Origin: Niebla homalea
Taxonomy: Eukaryota; Ascomycota; Lecanoromycetes; Lecanorales; Ramalinaceae
Direction of reading: 5' to 3'
Assembly (NCBI GenBank): GCA_019925105.1
Contig: JAHGAU010000012.1
Span: 992,001 to 1,056,000 of the forward strand
DNA: 64,000 nt
Part shown: positions 43,736 through 55,085 of the stretch, piece after piece
Position numbering within the stretch: the stretch's first letter is position 1
Layout of the letters: the number at the start of each line of letters is the position of its first letter
The notes under the pieces: model-generated
Told to the model about the DNA's origin: nothing
Databases searched by the model: none
The model's input: only the letters and a program-made list of their open reading frames with translations
Position numbers and translations under genes: made by a program

Positions 43736-46199
43736 TCAGCCGGCACGTGGAACGTTGTTCAGCATGTCCTGCCGAGTGTTTGCTGGTTGTGGGATCGACC
43801 CACTCGACTCGCCCCGTTCCAGTCGTTGACGAATCTCTGCAGCTGGATCTTGACGGGACTACATTGGTAGAGTCAGAATTGGTAAAGTCTCAAGAATGTT
43901 TTGGCATTGGCATATAAAACGTACCAGCGAGTCCGAACCCTTCCGTCGCCTTCCCGTTACGGTCTCATCCTGCAACCGTAGGGCATCGAGTCTTTGCTGG
44001 CTGTCATGAGTGATTAGATCCTCGTCAATCCTTGAGGGAGCTTTGATCTTATTGCCCAAGCGATCGGTCGAAGGAGGAACTACGCTGTCTGCGTTTTTGG
44101 TATGCTTCTGAGCCATCGCCCTCAATTGGTCCCATTTGTCCAGTCGACTCTGCTTCGTCTGCTCTTCGGTGGCAAGCGTCTCACGGTAGTGGTCCGAGCA
44201 TTCATCGAACAGCTGCGGATTGATCTCCATGAAGAGCTTCATAGCATTATAGACCATACCGTGGATTGTCCGATTCCAGTGACCTTTTGAGTTTTCATAG
44301 AGTGGCTGAAACATGATGGGCAGAATGACCTCGACGTTGTCACTGATCAGGTTGCAGAAGTACTCATTGTTCCAAAAGTAGAGGGCGCGCTCTGCGACCT
44401 TTCACAACACCTGTCAACCCGAGGATCAACTGCTCGGATAGAGGTTGACTTACCTGAAAGTGTGGACTTGCAACAGATTTCGACAGCTGCTGGAAGAGAG
44501 GTTCCTGGACTTTTGCGAATTCTCCAGGATCCATCACCTCAAAAATGTCCTCGACTTCGTTCAGAAACATGACCTCCTTTGTGCTATTGACTTTTGGCCA
44601 ATATCGAAGAAGTCCAAGCACCACCTATGACGGTCAATGAGCCTCTCTTCAAGCAGCAAGGGCTCAATAGCAAGGCACCAACCTCTTCCGTGAGGACGGC
44701 GTCCTTTTCCAGGAACTGCACAATACAATATGCGAGCTGCGGGTGATACATGCTCAAGCTCTTGACCTTGTGCAACGGAATCAGAACTCTAGTCAGAAAG
44801 AGCTTATGCTCTTCTTTGAGCGGTAATGCAAAACCGTTGATGATCGATCCAAGGATCTCTAGAAGCTCGGCAATACCATTGAATCTCTCGGTCTCATAGA
44901 CGAATTGGAAGAAAACGTTGTTGATGGATCTGCGGATGTAGGAACGGAGGTTGAGGAATTTGCCGTATATACGATGTAGAGTGGTCTTCAAAAAGTCTCG
45001 CTCACGAGGATCTTCCGAATCGAATAGTTCGAGGAGCTAGAGGGGGTCAGTAAGCCCTGCTACACCGACCCAGTGGGACACTCGCCTGCAGCACAAAGCC
45101 ATGGTCTATGAAACCCTTGGCAATGTTGGTATTGAAGTCTTGACTCTCGATGAAGCGGAGGAAGAACTCGTAGACGACTTGAATGTGTGGCCAAGCGACC
45201 TCCAAGACGGGCTCATCCTCCTCAGGGTCGAAAGCTTCGCCTTGTGGGTTCATCGGTGGCGGGATTGGCCGGAAGAGATTCTTGCTGAACATTTCCACCA
45301 CCCTGGGATACATCCTCTCAGTGATGACCTGCCTATTGTTCGCGACGTAGTCCAAAAGCTCATGAAGGGCAAGACGCTTGATCTCCTTGGATTTCATGTC
45401 GCCAGAAGCATCATTGAAATCAAAGATGATGTTGCACTGATCAATCTTTTGCATGAACAATTCTTCTCGGCGATTTGGCGGCACCTCATGGAATCCTGGC
45501 AACTTGTCCAACTCTCGTTGACGTTGGTCTGATATGTCGAATCGAGAGGAATGTTGTCTTCTAGGCGTCCGAACCCCATCGGAAGGTATGGAGCCGTCCT
45601 TGGGTGTGGCCGATAACCCCTGGAAAGGTTGCTTTTGACCGGGCCGGGGTGGTGCGAGGTCACCTGGCATTGCCTCTATGGCACCAGGAGGTGGTACATG
45701 TGGCATGCTTCCAGAGCTAGGACTGATGATGACGTTTGGTGGACCTCCTTGGCCGGTTCTTGTAGGGGTCCCAGGTCCTCCAGCCTGACCCTGGTGCTGT
45801 TGTGAGGCAGGATTCAGCCCACCAGGCGGAGCTGCGTTTGAGGTGCCTTGAGGCGATGCATGTACATTCGAGCCATGGCCGTGGCCTGACATGCCATTCT
45901 CACCTCCAGGTAACGGTTTGTTGATTGAATTGGTCAATGTTGTGGTGGAAGAAGATGGTGTGCTATGTGCGGAGGCATTGGGAGAATTCGTGCTGCCTAC
46001 AAGTGTCGCATTCGAATTCGATGCGGAGGGACTGGCAGTGCCGGACCCCCCCTCTTTCTTGCTTTTGGATTTACTGTTCTCCCTACTTGCTCTTGACAGC
46101 TGCCAATAGCGCGTGAGCGTCACAGATCTCAGGGGAGGGTATGTCAAAGCATGTTGTGCGCCAAGCTTGACTCACCACTCTGTTTTTGAATCCCTTCAT
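43736..46199 (-). CDS. RTS1: PP2A regulatory subunit B' (B56), Rts1 homologue, six exons
   Basis: Targeting subunit of protein phosphatase 2A. Six exons fit conserved sequence and phase: 46199-46176, 46099-45086, 45036-44683, 44624-44454, 44398-43925 and 43858-43736 (introns of 76, 49, 58, 55 and 66 nt), 719 residues. Exon 1 gives MKGFKNRV, matching the Rts1 start. Exon 2 begins with a 200-residue Ser/Asn/Gly-rich disordered arm, typical for fungi, then the B56 domain from [20 protein letters not shown]. Later blocks include [53 protein letters not shown] and [10 protein letters not shown], all near-invariant in B56. The second intron starts with GC (CAG|GCGAGT) and has an excellent TTACTGAC branch point; no GT alternative keeps the frame. 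The tail after residue 600 is basic and fungal-specific. Confidence 0.92.
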
Positions 46200-47048
46200 C
46201 CTGCGAAGCTGTCAATATTAATTACCTTGAAAGGTGACGGGCTGTTCGTAGGAAGCCCCGCTGAATCGTCGCTGGATCGATGACCAAATTTCGTGATGTG
46301 CAGAGGCGCCAATGTTGTTTCAGATGGTCCAGACACGAGCGCACCATTGAGAAAGACGGCAGGTTCAGAGGATCAGGGTGGAAGCGGTGGTGGTAGATTT
46401 GGTGATCCTAAGGTTGCGTTGCTCCAGCACTTTTTCCTGCGCTTGAATTATGGCCAATTATGGCCAATTATGGCACAGGGCAAGTCCGCCGTCAGAGGAG
46501 CAAACGCCGAACGCCCCAATCAAGATGGCTGTGTTGCGAGGATGAGAATAAAAGCACTGACGTCTTGTGGGTCGGTTGCGAGGCGTGATTATCGTCGTGA
46601 ATCTGCTGTTCCAAGTCGTGCTAACCTTGTATGAAACTCAAGTCGCCATCCCCATCTTCTTCTCTTGCCTGACTTTTGCGCCAGTGAAGCGAGTAGGCGG
46701 TTAGCGGTTGCTACTTGCTAGCTGGGACTACAGGGTAGAGTTGAATCTAACCAACTTGGGGGGGGCGGGGCTTGTCACGTGCGAACCTATCAACTCCATG
46801 TACAAACGAATGGTTTATGGTCTCAATGCCAATAAATCTCAAAACCACTCATTTGTCCCAAGTTTGGCATATCCTACAATTCAATGACATGAATAATCAC
46901 CAAATAGTAGGCTCACTCGTCCGGTAGGGGTGAATCCAAGAGGTCCATGAGGATTGTTGATAGTGCTCTTTCACGTCCAATATCGATTCCTGTCAGGTTC
47001 CATCACTGTCCAAAAAAGGGCTCGTTGTCCGGCATCCCTGTAGAGTTC
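46200..47048. promoter_or_regulatory. Divergent RTS1/TFC1 promoter region
   Basis: 0.85 kb between two divergent genes, depending on the TFC1 start chosen. It contains a 10-bp tandem repeat (TTATGGCCAA twice and a third partial copy, 46448-46474) and a G-rich run near 46757. No gene is seen. Confidence 0.45.
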
Positions 47049-48781
47049 ATGGCGGAGGTACCGGATACCGATTGCGCCATGGATCAGATCCCAGCCCCTC
47101 CCCCTTGTAAGGATCAATATCATACACAAGAGTCGTGGTACGGTGTCCCGCACCAGAGCATTGTCAGCGTTGAGCATCCTTACATCATTCGAAATTTAGA
47201 TAAAGGTATCGAGTCACTTGGGGGCATTCCAAAATTGAGACCAGTCAGTAAAACAACTTGACTCAACTGGAACGTTGATGCTGATTGGTGTAGCTCTTGC
47301 ATCAGGATGAGACCACCCCATCTCAAGCACGCTTGTACCAGAAGCCTGGGAATAGGAATTCGAAACCTTTGCATTCTCAGCTCGTCAAAACCCAGAACCA
47401 TTTACTCAAGATCAGCATTCCGAAACGGACGGGACGGAAGCGAAAGCGAGGAAGTGATGACGCTTACCAGGACACCGCATCAACATCCTCTGCCCCCAAC
47501 CCGGAGCTTTCTGGGCAGTCACTGGCGCGAGCAACGACAAAGGATCACAACTTCATCCGGAGCATGCGAGACAACCCCGAGCGGATAACCATAGACCCAG
47601 TTGGAATCATCAACCAGACTCATCGTTTCCGCAGTCTTCCCGACTTTGTTCAATCAACAGCTGATAGTCCCTTCATGCAAAAAATGAAAGAGACCATCCT
47701 TCCTTTCGATTTTCAGAAGATGAAGCAATTCAAGCTCGACATGTCAAAAGGAATCCAAAAGTCGAACGAAATCATCCCTCCTCCCCGTTGGTCGCAGGCT
47801 GCTGTTCCTTTCCACTATGCCTACCGGCAAAATCCTGGAGTGTATACAGTGGTCGATACTCGAGGAAATCTCAAAACGCGAAACAATCAGATCGCACCTC
47901 GTTCAAAGACACAAGAGGTAGCTGCCGATGCCTTGCAGATCCCAGCAGGTCCTTCTCCAGACCTGCCATCAATATCAACGCTCGAGCCAGCACTGCAACG
48001 CATAATCGCCGAGGCCGAAAAGTTGCTGAGATTGCGCCCTGTGTTCACGCGGAGAGCATTGGGGAACTGTATTCCTGGGGACGAGTGGAGAAGCCTTGGA
48101 CAGAATGTCACCAAATATTTGTTTCAGTACGTGGGCTATGCATTCAACCGGGGCCCCTGGCAGAATGCCGTGATTCGCTTTGGATATGATCCCCGATCAG
48201 CCCCCGAAAATAGGATTTATCAAACCTTCACGTTTTTGTTAGAACCTCGGGACCAGTACAGAAGGGGTCCGGACACGGGGCAACGACCGACTCGGACAAG
48301 AACACCGCAAGAAATACGCAGAGAGAGTCACGTGTTCGATGGAGTGAATATCAGCAGAGATGGCAAGACATGGCAGGTCTGCGATGTTACAGATCCTGTC
48401 CTGAGAGAAGTTCTCGCAACGAAGAATTTGAGGGAGAAGTGTCACATTGAGAGTGACGGATGGTATCATCATGGGACGTTGGCAAAATTGCGAACCATCA
48501 TGAAGCACAAGATTCGGGCTATCCTCAGAGGGACACAAAGACTCTCCGATGAGTCGTACGCCAAGGTAGCTTTCAGCCTCCCCGATCTGATTACCAAGGA
48601 CAACAGGCCTTTTGCGAAACTGACTGGTGATGGTGCAACTGGGGATGAAATTGCGCTGGTCAATCAGATTCGACTACTATACCATGCCAAAGATCTTACA
48701 GATGATGGACAAGAGGATGCAGAAAACGAGAATGCGAATGAAAATGAGTTGGAGGAGATTCTTGACCTGGGAAGCGACTGA
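47049..48781 (+). CDS. TFC1: TFIIIC subunit tau95/Sfc1
   Basis: Subunit of the RNA polymerase III factor TFIIIC that contacts the A box of tRNA genes. Exons 47049-47243 and 47294-48781 (50-nt intron) join in phase 0. From ATG 47049 the protein has 560 residues; an in-frame ATG at 46947 would add 34, and one at 47079 would remove 10. The family start SIVSVEHPYIIRNLDKGIES lies just before the intron. Exon 2 has a basic stretch (KRTGRKRKRG), the linker FRSLPDFVQ, the DNA-binding region PVFTRRALGNCIPGDEWRSL, the segment RFGYDPRSAPENRIYQTF and an acidic tail (EENANENELEEILDL-like). A possible further 50-nt intron at 47105-47154 was rejected because splicing would create a stop. Confidence 0.87.
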
Positions 48782-49757
48782 GATTGTTAGGAGGTTGGAG
48801 CTGAAAACGCAGAAAAATGGCAATTGGCGAACCTGTATGTTCACCGACGAGGGAAAGTAGGGGGCCAAGGTGCCGCCAACCCCTGGAGCGCTTCATGAGA
48901 CAACCGTAGCCGTCCGTAGGCGCAATATCCAACATCAATTCCATCACCTCAACTTTTGTGTTCCATATGTCTTGATTTACGATTCCATGTCGATGGACAC
49001 CTCACCTCGATCTTGCCTCCAAATACATGTCAATAATCAAGGTGGACGGTAAGGCGTTCGCCACTGGGTTTCGATGAGGTAAAATAAATAAAATCTACCC
49101 CACAATTTACTTCTGTCACACGTCAGCCATGGGAGGGCGAGGAGGGGTGCAACTGGCCAAAAACGAAAAATCCATGGCGCCGAATATTCATTCGTCACCC
49201 ATAGACTAAAGTCCCACCGCCAAAAGCTCGTATACGAATAGTGGAGGCACACCGGGAAACGGGGAGTTACTAATACCGGCCGCTACCACTGAATTGGATG
49301 AGTCCTCAGCGTCTTTTTGCATGGCATCTCCATTCGGCCTATATGATGTAAGCCCGTGGCGGCGTCCGAATGGGCCGGTCTTCCAACGAATTTTCCTGAT
49401 CCTTCGCAAATTCTCCTGGAACGAGGGAAGCTTGTGGAGCTCTTTTTATGGACCTCTGGGCACCCGCCCTGCTGGACCCGCTTACCCTATGATATTACAG
49501 CGTGCACGGCTAGCGGCAGGCACGATGATGCACGTCCTCTCGTGTTTACTAAGTTCGAAGATGATGTAGGACAAAAGTAAAGGGAACACGAGTTTTTCAA
49601 TCTCACCTCACTCCACTCACTTCCTGCCATCGTCTTCTTCCTCTTCCACTTCTTTACCATTCCCTTCCCCTGCATCTCCTATCATTGTTTCTCTTTTTTC
49701 CTTTCACCATCGCATTGCAGTAAGAGTGAAGAGCAAACACACTCGCTTTCAGCAATC
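48782..49757. other. Intergenic, promoter of the GH17 gene
   Basis: About 1 kb; frames at 48870-49569 are short and unsupported. The last 150 bp before 49758 are strongly pyrimidine-rich (CTTCCTCTTCC type) on the plus strand, fitting a highly expressed fungal promoter/leader. Confidence 0.5.
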
Positions 49758-51614
49758 ATGCATTTCCTACAGTCCACCGCCTTGGCTGCTACCGTCGCTA
49801 CTGCCTCTGCTCAAGTATACAAAGGCTTCAATTATGGTGCCAGTGACACTGCTGGCGCTCCAGTGACACAGCAAGCCTTTGAGGCTCAATTCAACGCAGC
49901 CAAGAATCTCGTGGGAACTTCCGGTTTCACCAGTGCCCGCATCTTTACTCTGATCCAGGCAGGCACAACGAACACACCTTCGGCCGCCATACAGGCCGCT
50001 ATAAACACCGACACCAGTCTCTTGCTCGGCCTTTGGGCATCTGCTGGCCAAGCTAATATCGACAATGAGCTAGCTGCTCTGTCTGCAGCCATTGCCGCTA
50101 ATGGCCAGACCTTCGCCAACTCAGTCGCTGCCATCTCCGTCGGGAGTGAAGATCTTTACCGCATCTCCCCAACTGGCGTTGAAAATATGAGTGGCGTTGG
50201 AGCAGGGCCTGATGTCGTCTCTGATTTCATCGGGCAAGTGAAGCAGGCCATATCAAACACTCCTTTGGCCGGCAAATTGGTGGGCCACGTCGATACTTGG
50301 ACCGCCTGGGTCAATGGGTCCAACTCGGCTGTGATCGACGCTGCCGATTTCATTGGCACTGATGCCTACCCCTATTTCCAGGACACCATGGCAAATTCAA
50401 TAGATGATGCATATTCGCTCTTCCTCAGCGCATACGATCAGACAGTGGCTGCCGCCGGCGACAAGCCTGTCTGGGTCACAGAAACCGGCTGGCCTGTATC
50501 TGGCGAAACCAGGAATGTGGCAGTACCGAGCACCTCAAATGCACAAACGTATTGGGATCAAGTCGGCTGCGGCAAGCTGTTCGATAAGGTCAACACTTAC
50601 TGGTTCACGTTGCAAGATGCCTTCCCCACTGCACCAAACCCAAGCTTCGGCGTTGTCGGAGCTGGTTCTTCTGGAACTGACGTGCCCAACACTCCGCTCT
50701 ACAACTTGGACTGCACAGGCGCGTCTTCAGCATTGCCCGCCAGTGCCAGCGCCCTTCCGGCATCGGCAGATCAAGCTTCTTCAGCCCAAGCCGCTGGCAA
50801 CAACGGAGCGCAAAGGCAGAACGCTGCCGAGCAATCAGGGCAATTCAGCACGGGGAGTTCAACACCCGTGAAGGCGACAACTGCAGCCAGTACCACTGCA
50901 GGTCAAGGAGCTGGCTCACCTTCCGAGGCTGCAAGCGTAACGACTTCTCCCCCAGCAGGGCAGGAAGGTGGCTCAACCGAGACGGTCCAGAGTACCGACA
51001 CCGTCACCATCTCATCATGCCCTGGAGGCTGCGACAAGCCAGCATCCGTGACTGGCGGAAGTGGTGCACCAAGCACTCTGATCACCAAGACATCGGCTCT
51101 TCCTTCTGCTTCTGCAGGCCCTTCTGGATGTCCCGCTAGCCTTTCTGGTACATTCGAATACCCCCATTTGATTGTCCCCGTCAGCAAAGATCAGCCGGAT
51201 AGTGCGCAAGGTACCAGCTTTAACGGCACGATCTCTCCGAGCACTTCCTCCATCTTCAACTTCGATATCCCCACCTCCGACAACGGCAAGACGTGCACGC
51301 TAGTTTTCCTCCTGCCAGAACAGCGCCAACTCAGCACATCAGCATTCTCATTGAGTGGCAGTGGTGGCTTCGACATCGAGCGTCTCAAGACCCCAGCTAC
51401 AGAGCAGACAACGTACAGCTCTGTCCCAGACGTGCAGAAGGATCTCGGAGGCCCCACGAACGTTGTTGCAGGGCAAGAGTACGTCATTGCCTCTGGACCT
51501 TGCCAAGGTGGGACTCGAATTGGGTACAAGGTCAGCGCTACTGGAAGCCTTGACCTCAACTACTTCCAGGATTACAATCCTTCGCCGATTGGCTTTTACG
51601 TGACTGTCTGTTAA
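49758..51614 (+). CDS. Secreted GH17 beta-1,3-glucanase fused to a But2-like C-terminal domain
   Basis: Cell-wall-directed endo-beta-1,3-glucanase or transglucosidase. The intronless frame encodes 618 residues. Residues 1-18 are a signal peptide ending TASA. Residues 19-325 are a GH17 barrel: YKGFNYGA at the start, the proton donor Glu131 in ISVGSEDLYR, the nucleophile Glu242 in VWVTETGWPVSG and the end YWFTLQDAFP. A Ser/Ala/Thr-rich linker (about 330-450), probably heavily O-glycosylated, leads to a C-terminal domain (about 452-618) starting CPASLSGTFEYPHLIVPVSK with paired cysteines and ending in GFYVTVC. I read this as a But2-type domain, found on many fungal surface proteins. There is no GPI signal, so the enzyme is probably wall-bound or released. 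GH17 is certain; the But2 label is likely. Confidence 0.9.
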   Translation: MHFLQSTALAATVATASAQVYKGFNYGASDTAGAPVTQQAFEAQFNAAKNLVGTSGFTSARIFTLIQAGTTNTPSAAIQAAINTDTSLLLGLWASAGQANIDNELAALSAAIAANGQTFANSVAAISVGSEDLYRISPTGVENMSGVGAGPDVVSDFIGQVKQAISNTPLAGKLVGHVDTWTAWVNGSNSAVIDAADFIGTDAYPYFQDTMANSIDDAYSLFLSAYDQTVAAAGDKPVWVTETGWPVSGETRNVAVPSTSNAQTYWDQVGCGKLFDKVNTYWFTLQDAFPTAPNPSFGVVGAGSSGTDVPNTPLYNLDCTGASSALPASASALPASADQASSAQAAGNNGAQRQNAAEQSGQFSTGSSTPVKATTAASTTAGQGAGSPSEAASVTTSPPAGQEGGSTETVQSTDTVTISSCPGGCDKPASVTGGSGAPSTLITKTSALPSASAGPSGCPASLSGTFEYPHLIVPVSKDQPDSAQGTSFNGTISPSTSSIFNFDIPTSDNGKTCTLVFLLPEQRQLSTSAFSLSGSGGFDIERLKTPATEQTTYSSVPDVQKDLGGPTNVVAGQEYVIASGPCQGGTRIGYKVSATGSLDLNYFQDYNPSPIGFYVTVC

Positions 51615-52009
51615 TAGCTGGTACGACTGTATGAAGTTGGATTGAGTCTGTTGAATTTTATGGACAGATGGAATCGGATGATATGATTCAGGTTGTCTGT
51701 TCAGAAACCACCACAAATCGCAGATAATTAGACCTTAATGCTTAATGGAGAACCAGCAATCATTCTTTACCCTCTGCTCATCAATCGCCTTCGTGTATTC
51801 CCATGCTGAAAAAGTTCATCAGCATCTCGTTGTTCTCTCCTCACCCTGCGTGATGGCAAAGTGTAATGGAATATGAGTGCTCATGCATCGACACGTGATC
51901 GATCTTGTGTCTTATCGATAACAGCATCCTCCGAGGCGACGTGAGTAAATATTTAAAGTGCTGCTACTCAAGCTTCTCTACATAACATGCATCCTTCCTT
52001 GGAGAGACC
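51615..52009. other. Intergenic between GH17 and CDC16
   Basis: 3' flank of the glucanase gene and promoter of CDC16; no gene seen. Confidence 0.5.
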
Positions 52010-53982
52010 ATGGAGAACTACCTCAAGCAATGGCGGAATGAGGCACTGGATAAACATCAATACGACTCCGCTATATACATTGGAGACAAACTCCTAGCTA
52101 TCACGAGTGAGAACAATGCACTCGCAGCTGTCTTCAGCTGTTTGCTCACCATTTCTCAGGTGACGCCAGCGATGCTTTCTGGCTCGCCCAAGTACACTTT
52201 AGGGCTCGCAACTATTCACGAGCTGTCGACCTCTTAGAGCAGCACCACATCGTCAATCGGAATACATCGTGTCGGTATCTCGCGGCAAATTGTCTGCTAA
52301 GGCAAGGCAAATATGAGGATGCTCTTACTCTCCTCGGAGATCGAAACCCCATACATCTCATCGTGTCGCCCAGCAAGGCTCGACGGAAACTGCAACATCA
52401 AAATGGGAGTGCCAGACTGGCGCCCCAGGGTGCAAGGCCCAGCGGACGCTCCGATCGCATCGAACGAAGTGAGGAACGCGAGAGGGAGAGCAGGTCCGAC
52501 ATCAAAACTGAAGCAGCCATGTGTCATTTGCGAGGTCTGTGTTTTGCCAAGCAGAACGCCTTCGACCGCGCCAAAGAGTGCTACAAGGACGCAGTTGCTA
52601 TTGATGTACAATGCTTTGAGGCTTTTGAGCAACTGATGAAGAATAAACTGATGTCTCCGGACGAAGAATGGTCCTTTATAGAGAGCCTGGATTTTGACTC
52701 CATCCAAGCCCCAGATCCTGAAGGCAACCGCACGTATTCAGCTCAAGAAGCCGCACAATTCACCAAAATGCTCTACATCACCCGTCTCTCCAAATACAAG
52801 AATCCCGCCATCTTTACACATGCCACCGAAAATCTCTCCTCCCATTACAACCTAGCCGAGAACGCAGACATCCTCCACGCCAAAGCCGAGCTCCTCTTCA
52901 CACAGTGCCGCTTCACCCAGTCCCTCGCCATCACCACATCCATCCTCTCCACCGATCCCCACAATTTCACCGTCCTCCCCCTGCACCTGGCCTCTCTCAA
53001 CGAGCTCAACCAGACCAAGACCCTCTTCCTCCTCTCCCACAAACTCGCCGACACCCACCCCGACGAGCCCGCCACCTGGCTCGCCGTGGGTGTCTACTAC
53101 CTCTCCATCTCCCAAGTGGCCGAAGCCCGCCGCTTCTTCAGCAAGGCTAGCATGATGGATCCACACTTTGGCCCCGCCTGGATCGGGTTCGCCCACACCT
53201 TTGCTGCCGAGGGCGAGCACGATCAGGCCATCACGGCTTACACCACCGCCACCCAGCTGTTTCAGGGCACGCACTTGCCGCAGCTGTTCCTGGGCATGCA
53301 GAATCTGTGTTTGGGCAACCCGATCCTGGCGCACCAGTTCCTTGCTGCTGCGTTCGTGCTATGCGACACAGATCCCTTGCTTTTAAATGAGATGGGCGTG
53401 GTGCTGTATCATCTCGACAACCTGCAGGAAGCCATCAAAATGTTCACAGGCGCGCTGCAGATTGCCGAGCAGATCGAGAGCGACCCCAAAGCCTGGATTG
53501 CCACGAGGGCGAATCTGGCGCACGCCTACAGGCGGCAGCAACAGTTCGAATTGGCGCTCAATGAGTTTGACGAGGTCCTCCGCCAGGGGGGACGAGATGC
53601 AGGGATATGCTCCGCAAGGGGCCTCGTCCTGCTGGAGTTGGGCCGGACCTGGGATGCCGTCTGCGCTTTCCACGAAGCGCTGGGCGTGCAGCCGCAAGAC
53701 CCCGTGGCGACAGATCTGCTGTCACGCGCGCTGGAGGAGAATGCTCTGGCGCAAGGGTGGGTTGCAGAGAATGAAGTGGATGCCAATGGCGATGATGAGG
53801 GTTTTGAAGAAGTTCAGGGGTTCGGGGGCTTCATTGACAGGGCCAGACAGGAGCTGGAGGCTAAGAAGGCGAGAGGGGAGAGAGGTAAGGGAAAAGAGAG
53901 GGGAGGTAGATTCATTGATGAGAGGGGGAGTATCGGTGCGGTGGGAGATGATAGCATGATGGTACTGAGCGACGGGGAATGA
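52010..53982 (+). CDS. CDC16: APC/C subunit Cdc16/Cut9 (APC6), TPR protein
   Basis: Scaffold subunit of the anaphase-promoting complex. Exons 52010-52106 and 52160-53982 (53-nt intron) give 639 residues. The start MENYLKQWRNEALDKHQYDSA and the joint AITS|GDASDAFWLAQVHF match APC6. Next come FRARNYSRAVDLLEQ and a charged low-complexity insertion (RSDRIERSEERERESRSD, about 110-145), then a solenoid of tetratricopeptide repeats: CHLRGLCFAKQNAFDRAKECY, THPDEPATWLAVGVYYL, SKASMMDPHFGPAWIGFAHTF, LLLNEMGVVLYHLDNLQEAI and ANLAHAYRRQQQFELALNEF. The C-terminal 100 residues are acidic then basic and disordered. The region 52800-53400 is noticeably GC- and C-rich at third positions compared with the start of the gene. 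Confidence 0.92.
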
Positions 53983-55085
53983 TGATCATGTATGATATGG
54001 GGGAAAGACGGCGGTTTATGGAACTGTAGAACCAGCGGCATGAAACCATCACGAACAGAACGTGTGATATACAATGTGACACCAAGTTTGATGCAAGCCT
54101 CGAGGTGTGGAAGCGATCCCAATGATAGGGAGATGCTTCATTGCTCTAGCATCGAAAGAGGCAAAAGAGAAATACGCATAATCCATAACAATTCGACTGA
54201 ACTCAGCTGTCAACCGCTACCCTGCAGCTGGCAAGCACGCCCAACTCTCCCAGGGGTTCGAACAGTCCATCCATGATCCGGCAGGACCAAGCTCCGGATG
54301 CCAGCAGTGGGAGGAGAGTGGGGCAAGACGGATAGATTTTGGCAAACCGGCACCGTACTGGGGAACAACCCAGAGTCGAGGAGCCCAACGAAGGCACAGT
54401 ATAGTCTTCTATTTGATTCGGGCTAGTTGCATACAAAGGGGGGTTGGTTGGGTTTCGGAATCACGTTCAAAAAACAAGTGATGGCCTCCATAGTAGTAGT
54501 AGAAGAAGACAAAGTAAATGCTGGGATGACAGGAAACAGTCAGGCCCCTTTACCCCGGCCCGCCGCCTCCTCCTCCTCCTCCTCCTCCTCCCATGTTTTC
54601 TTGACCGAAGCCTCTTTTTTCTCTGAGATGGCCCAATGCTTTGCAATGATTGTGGATGATGAGTTGACCCGGGGTGGGTTATATTATTGGAGGCCAGTCA
54701 GGAGTGAAAGTCGTGGGCGAAATCCGAATGCTGGCATATAGGTTGGTGTGTGGTTGCAATTGATGATCAAACGTTTCCGGCCTGAGTCGAAAGTTGTGCC
54801 ATTGAGAGAAATAAAATGTTGCGTAGGTGTCGCAAAGCAGCTGATGCGAGGCAACGACTGCTGATATGGCTGGGAACAATCCATGATTGAATGATATGAT
54901 GGTGTTGCTGGCCATGCCACACGTGAATGTTGTGCGCAAGCTTGACCTTGTCGCTGCCTTTCGTCAGACTGAGTAAGCAGAGCACAGCTGTGTACGACGT
55001 CAGATATCCAATCACGGACAACCTCAGCGAAAATAGGAGGGAGCATTACTCACAAGAGTCCGCAACGTTCGTTCCTTTTTGTCAA
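53983..55085. other. Convergent intergenic stretch, 1.1 kb
   Basis: No supported gene. Contains a CTC trinucleotide run at about 54566-54591. A 104-codon frame at 54427-54741 includes this repeat as poly-Ser and is probably chance. Confidence 0.5.
54566..54591. repeat. CTC trinucleotide microsatellite
   Basis: About eight consecutive CTC units in non-coding sequence. Confidence 0.85.

Noticed and set aside
47105..47154. Possible 50-nt intron in TFC1 exon 1
   Set aside because: Splicing it would create an in-frame TAG at the joint; the unspliced frame is continuous.
54236..54280. tRNA-like T-loop motif (GGGGTTCGAAC)
   Set aside because: No acceptor stem, anticodon arm or B-box spacing could be built around it.
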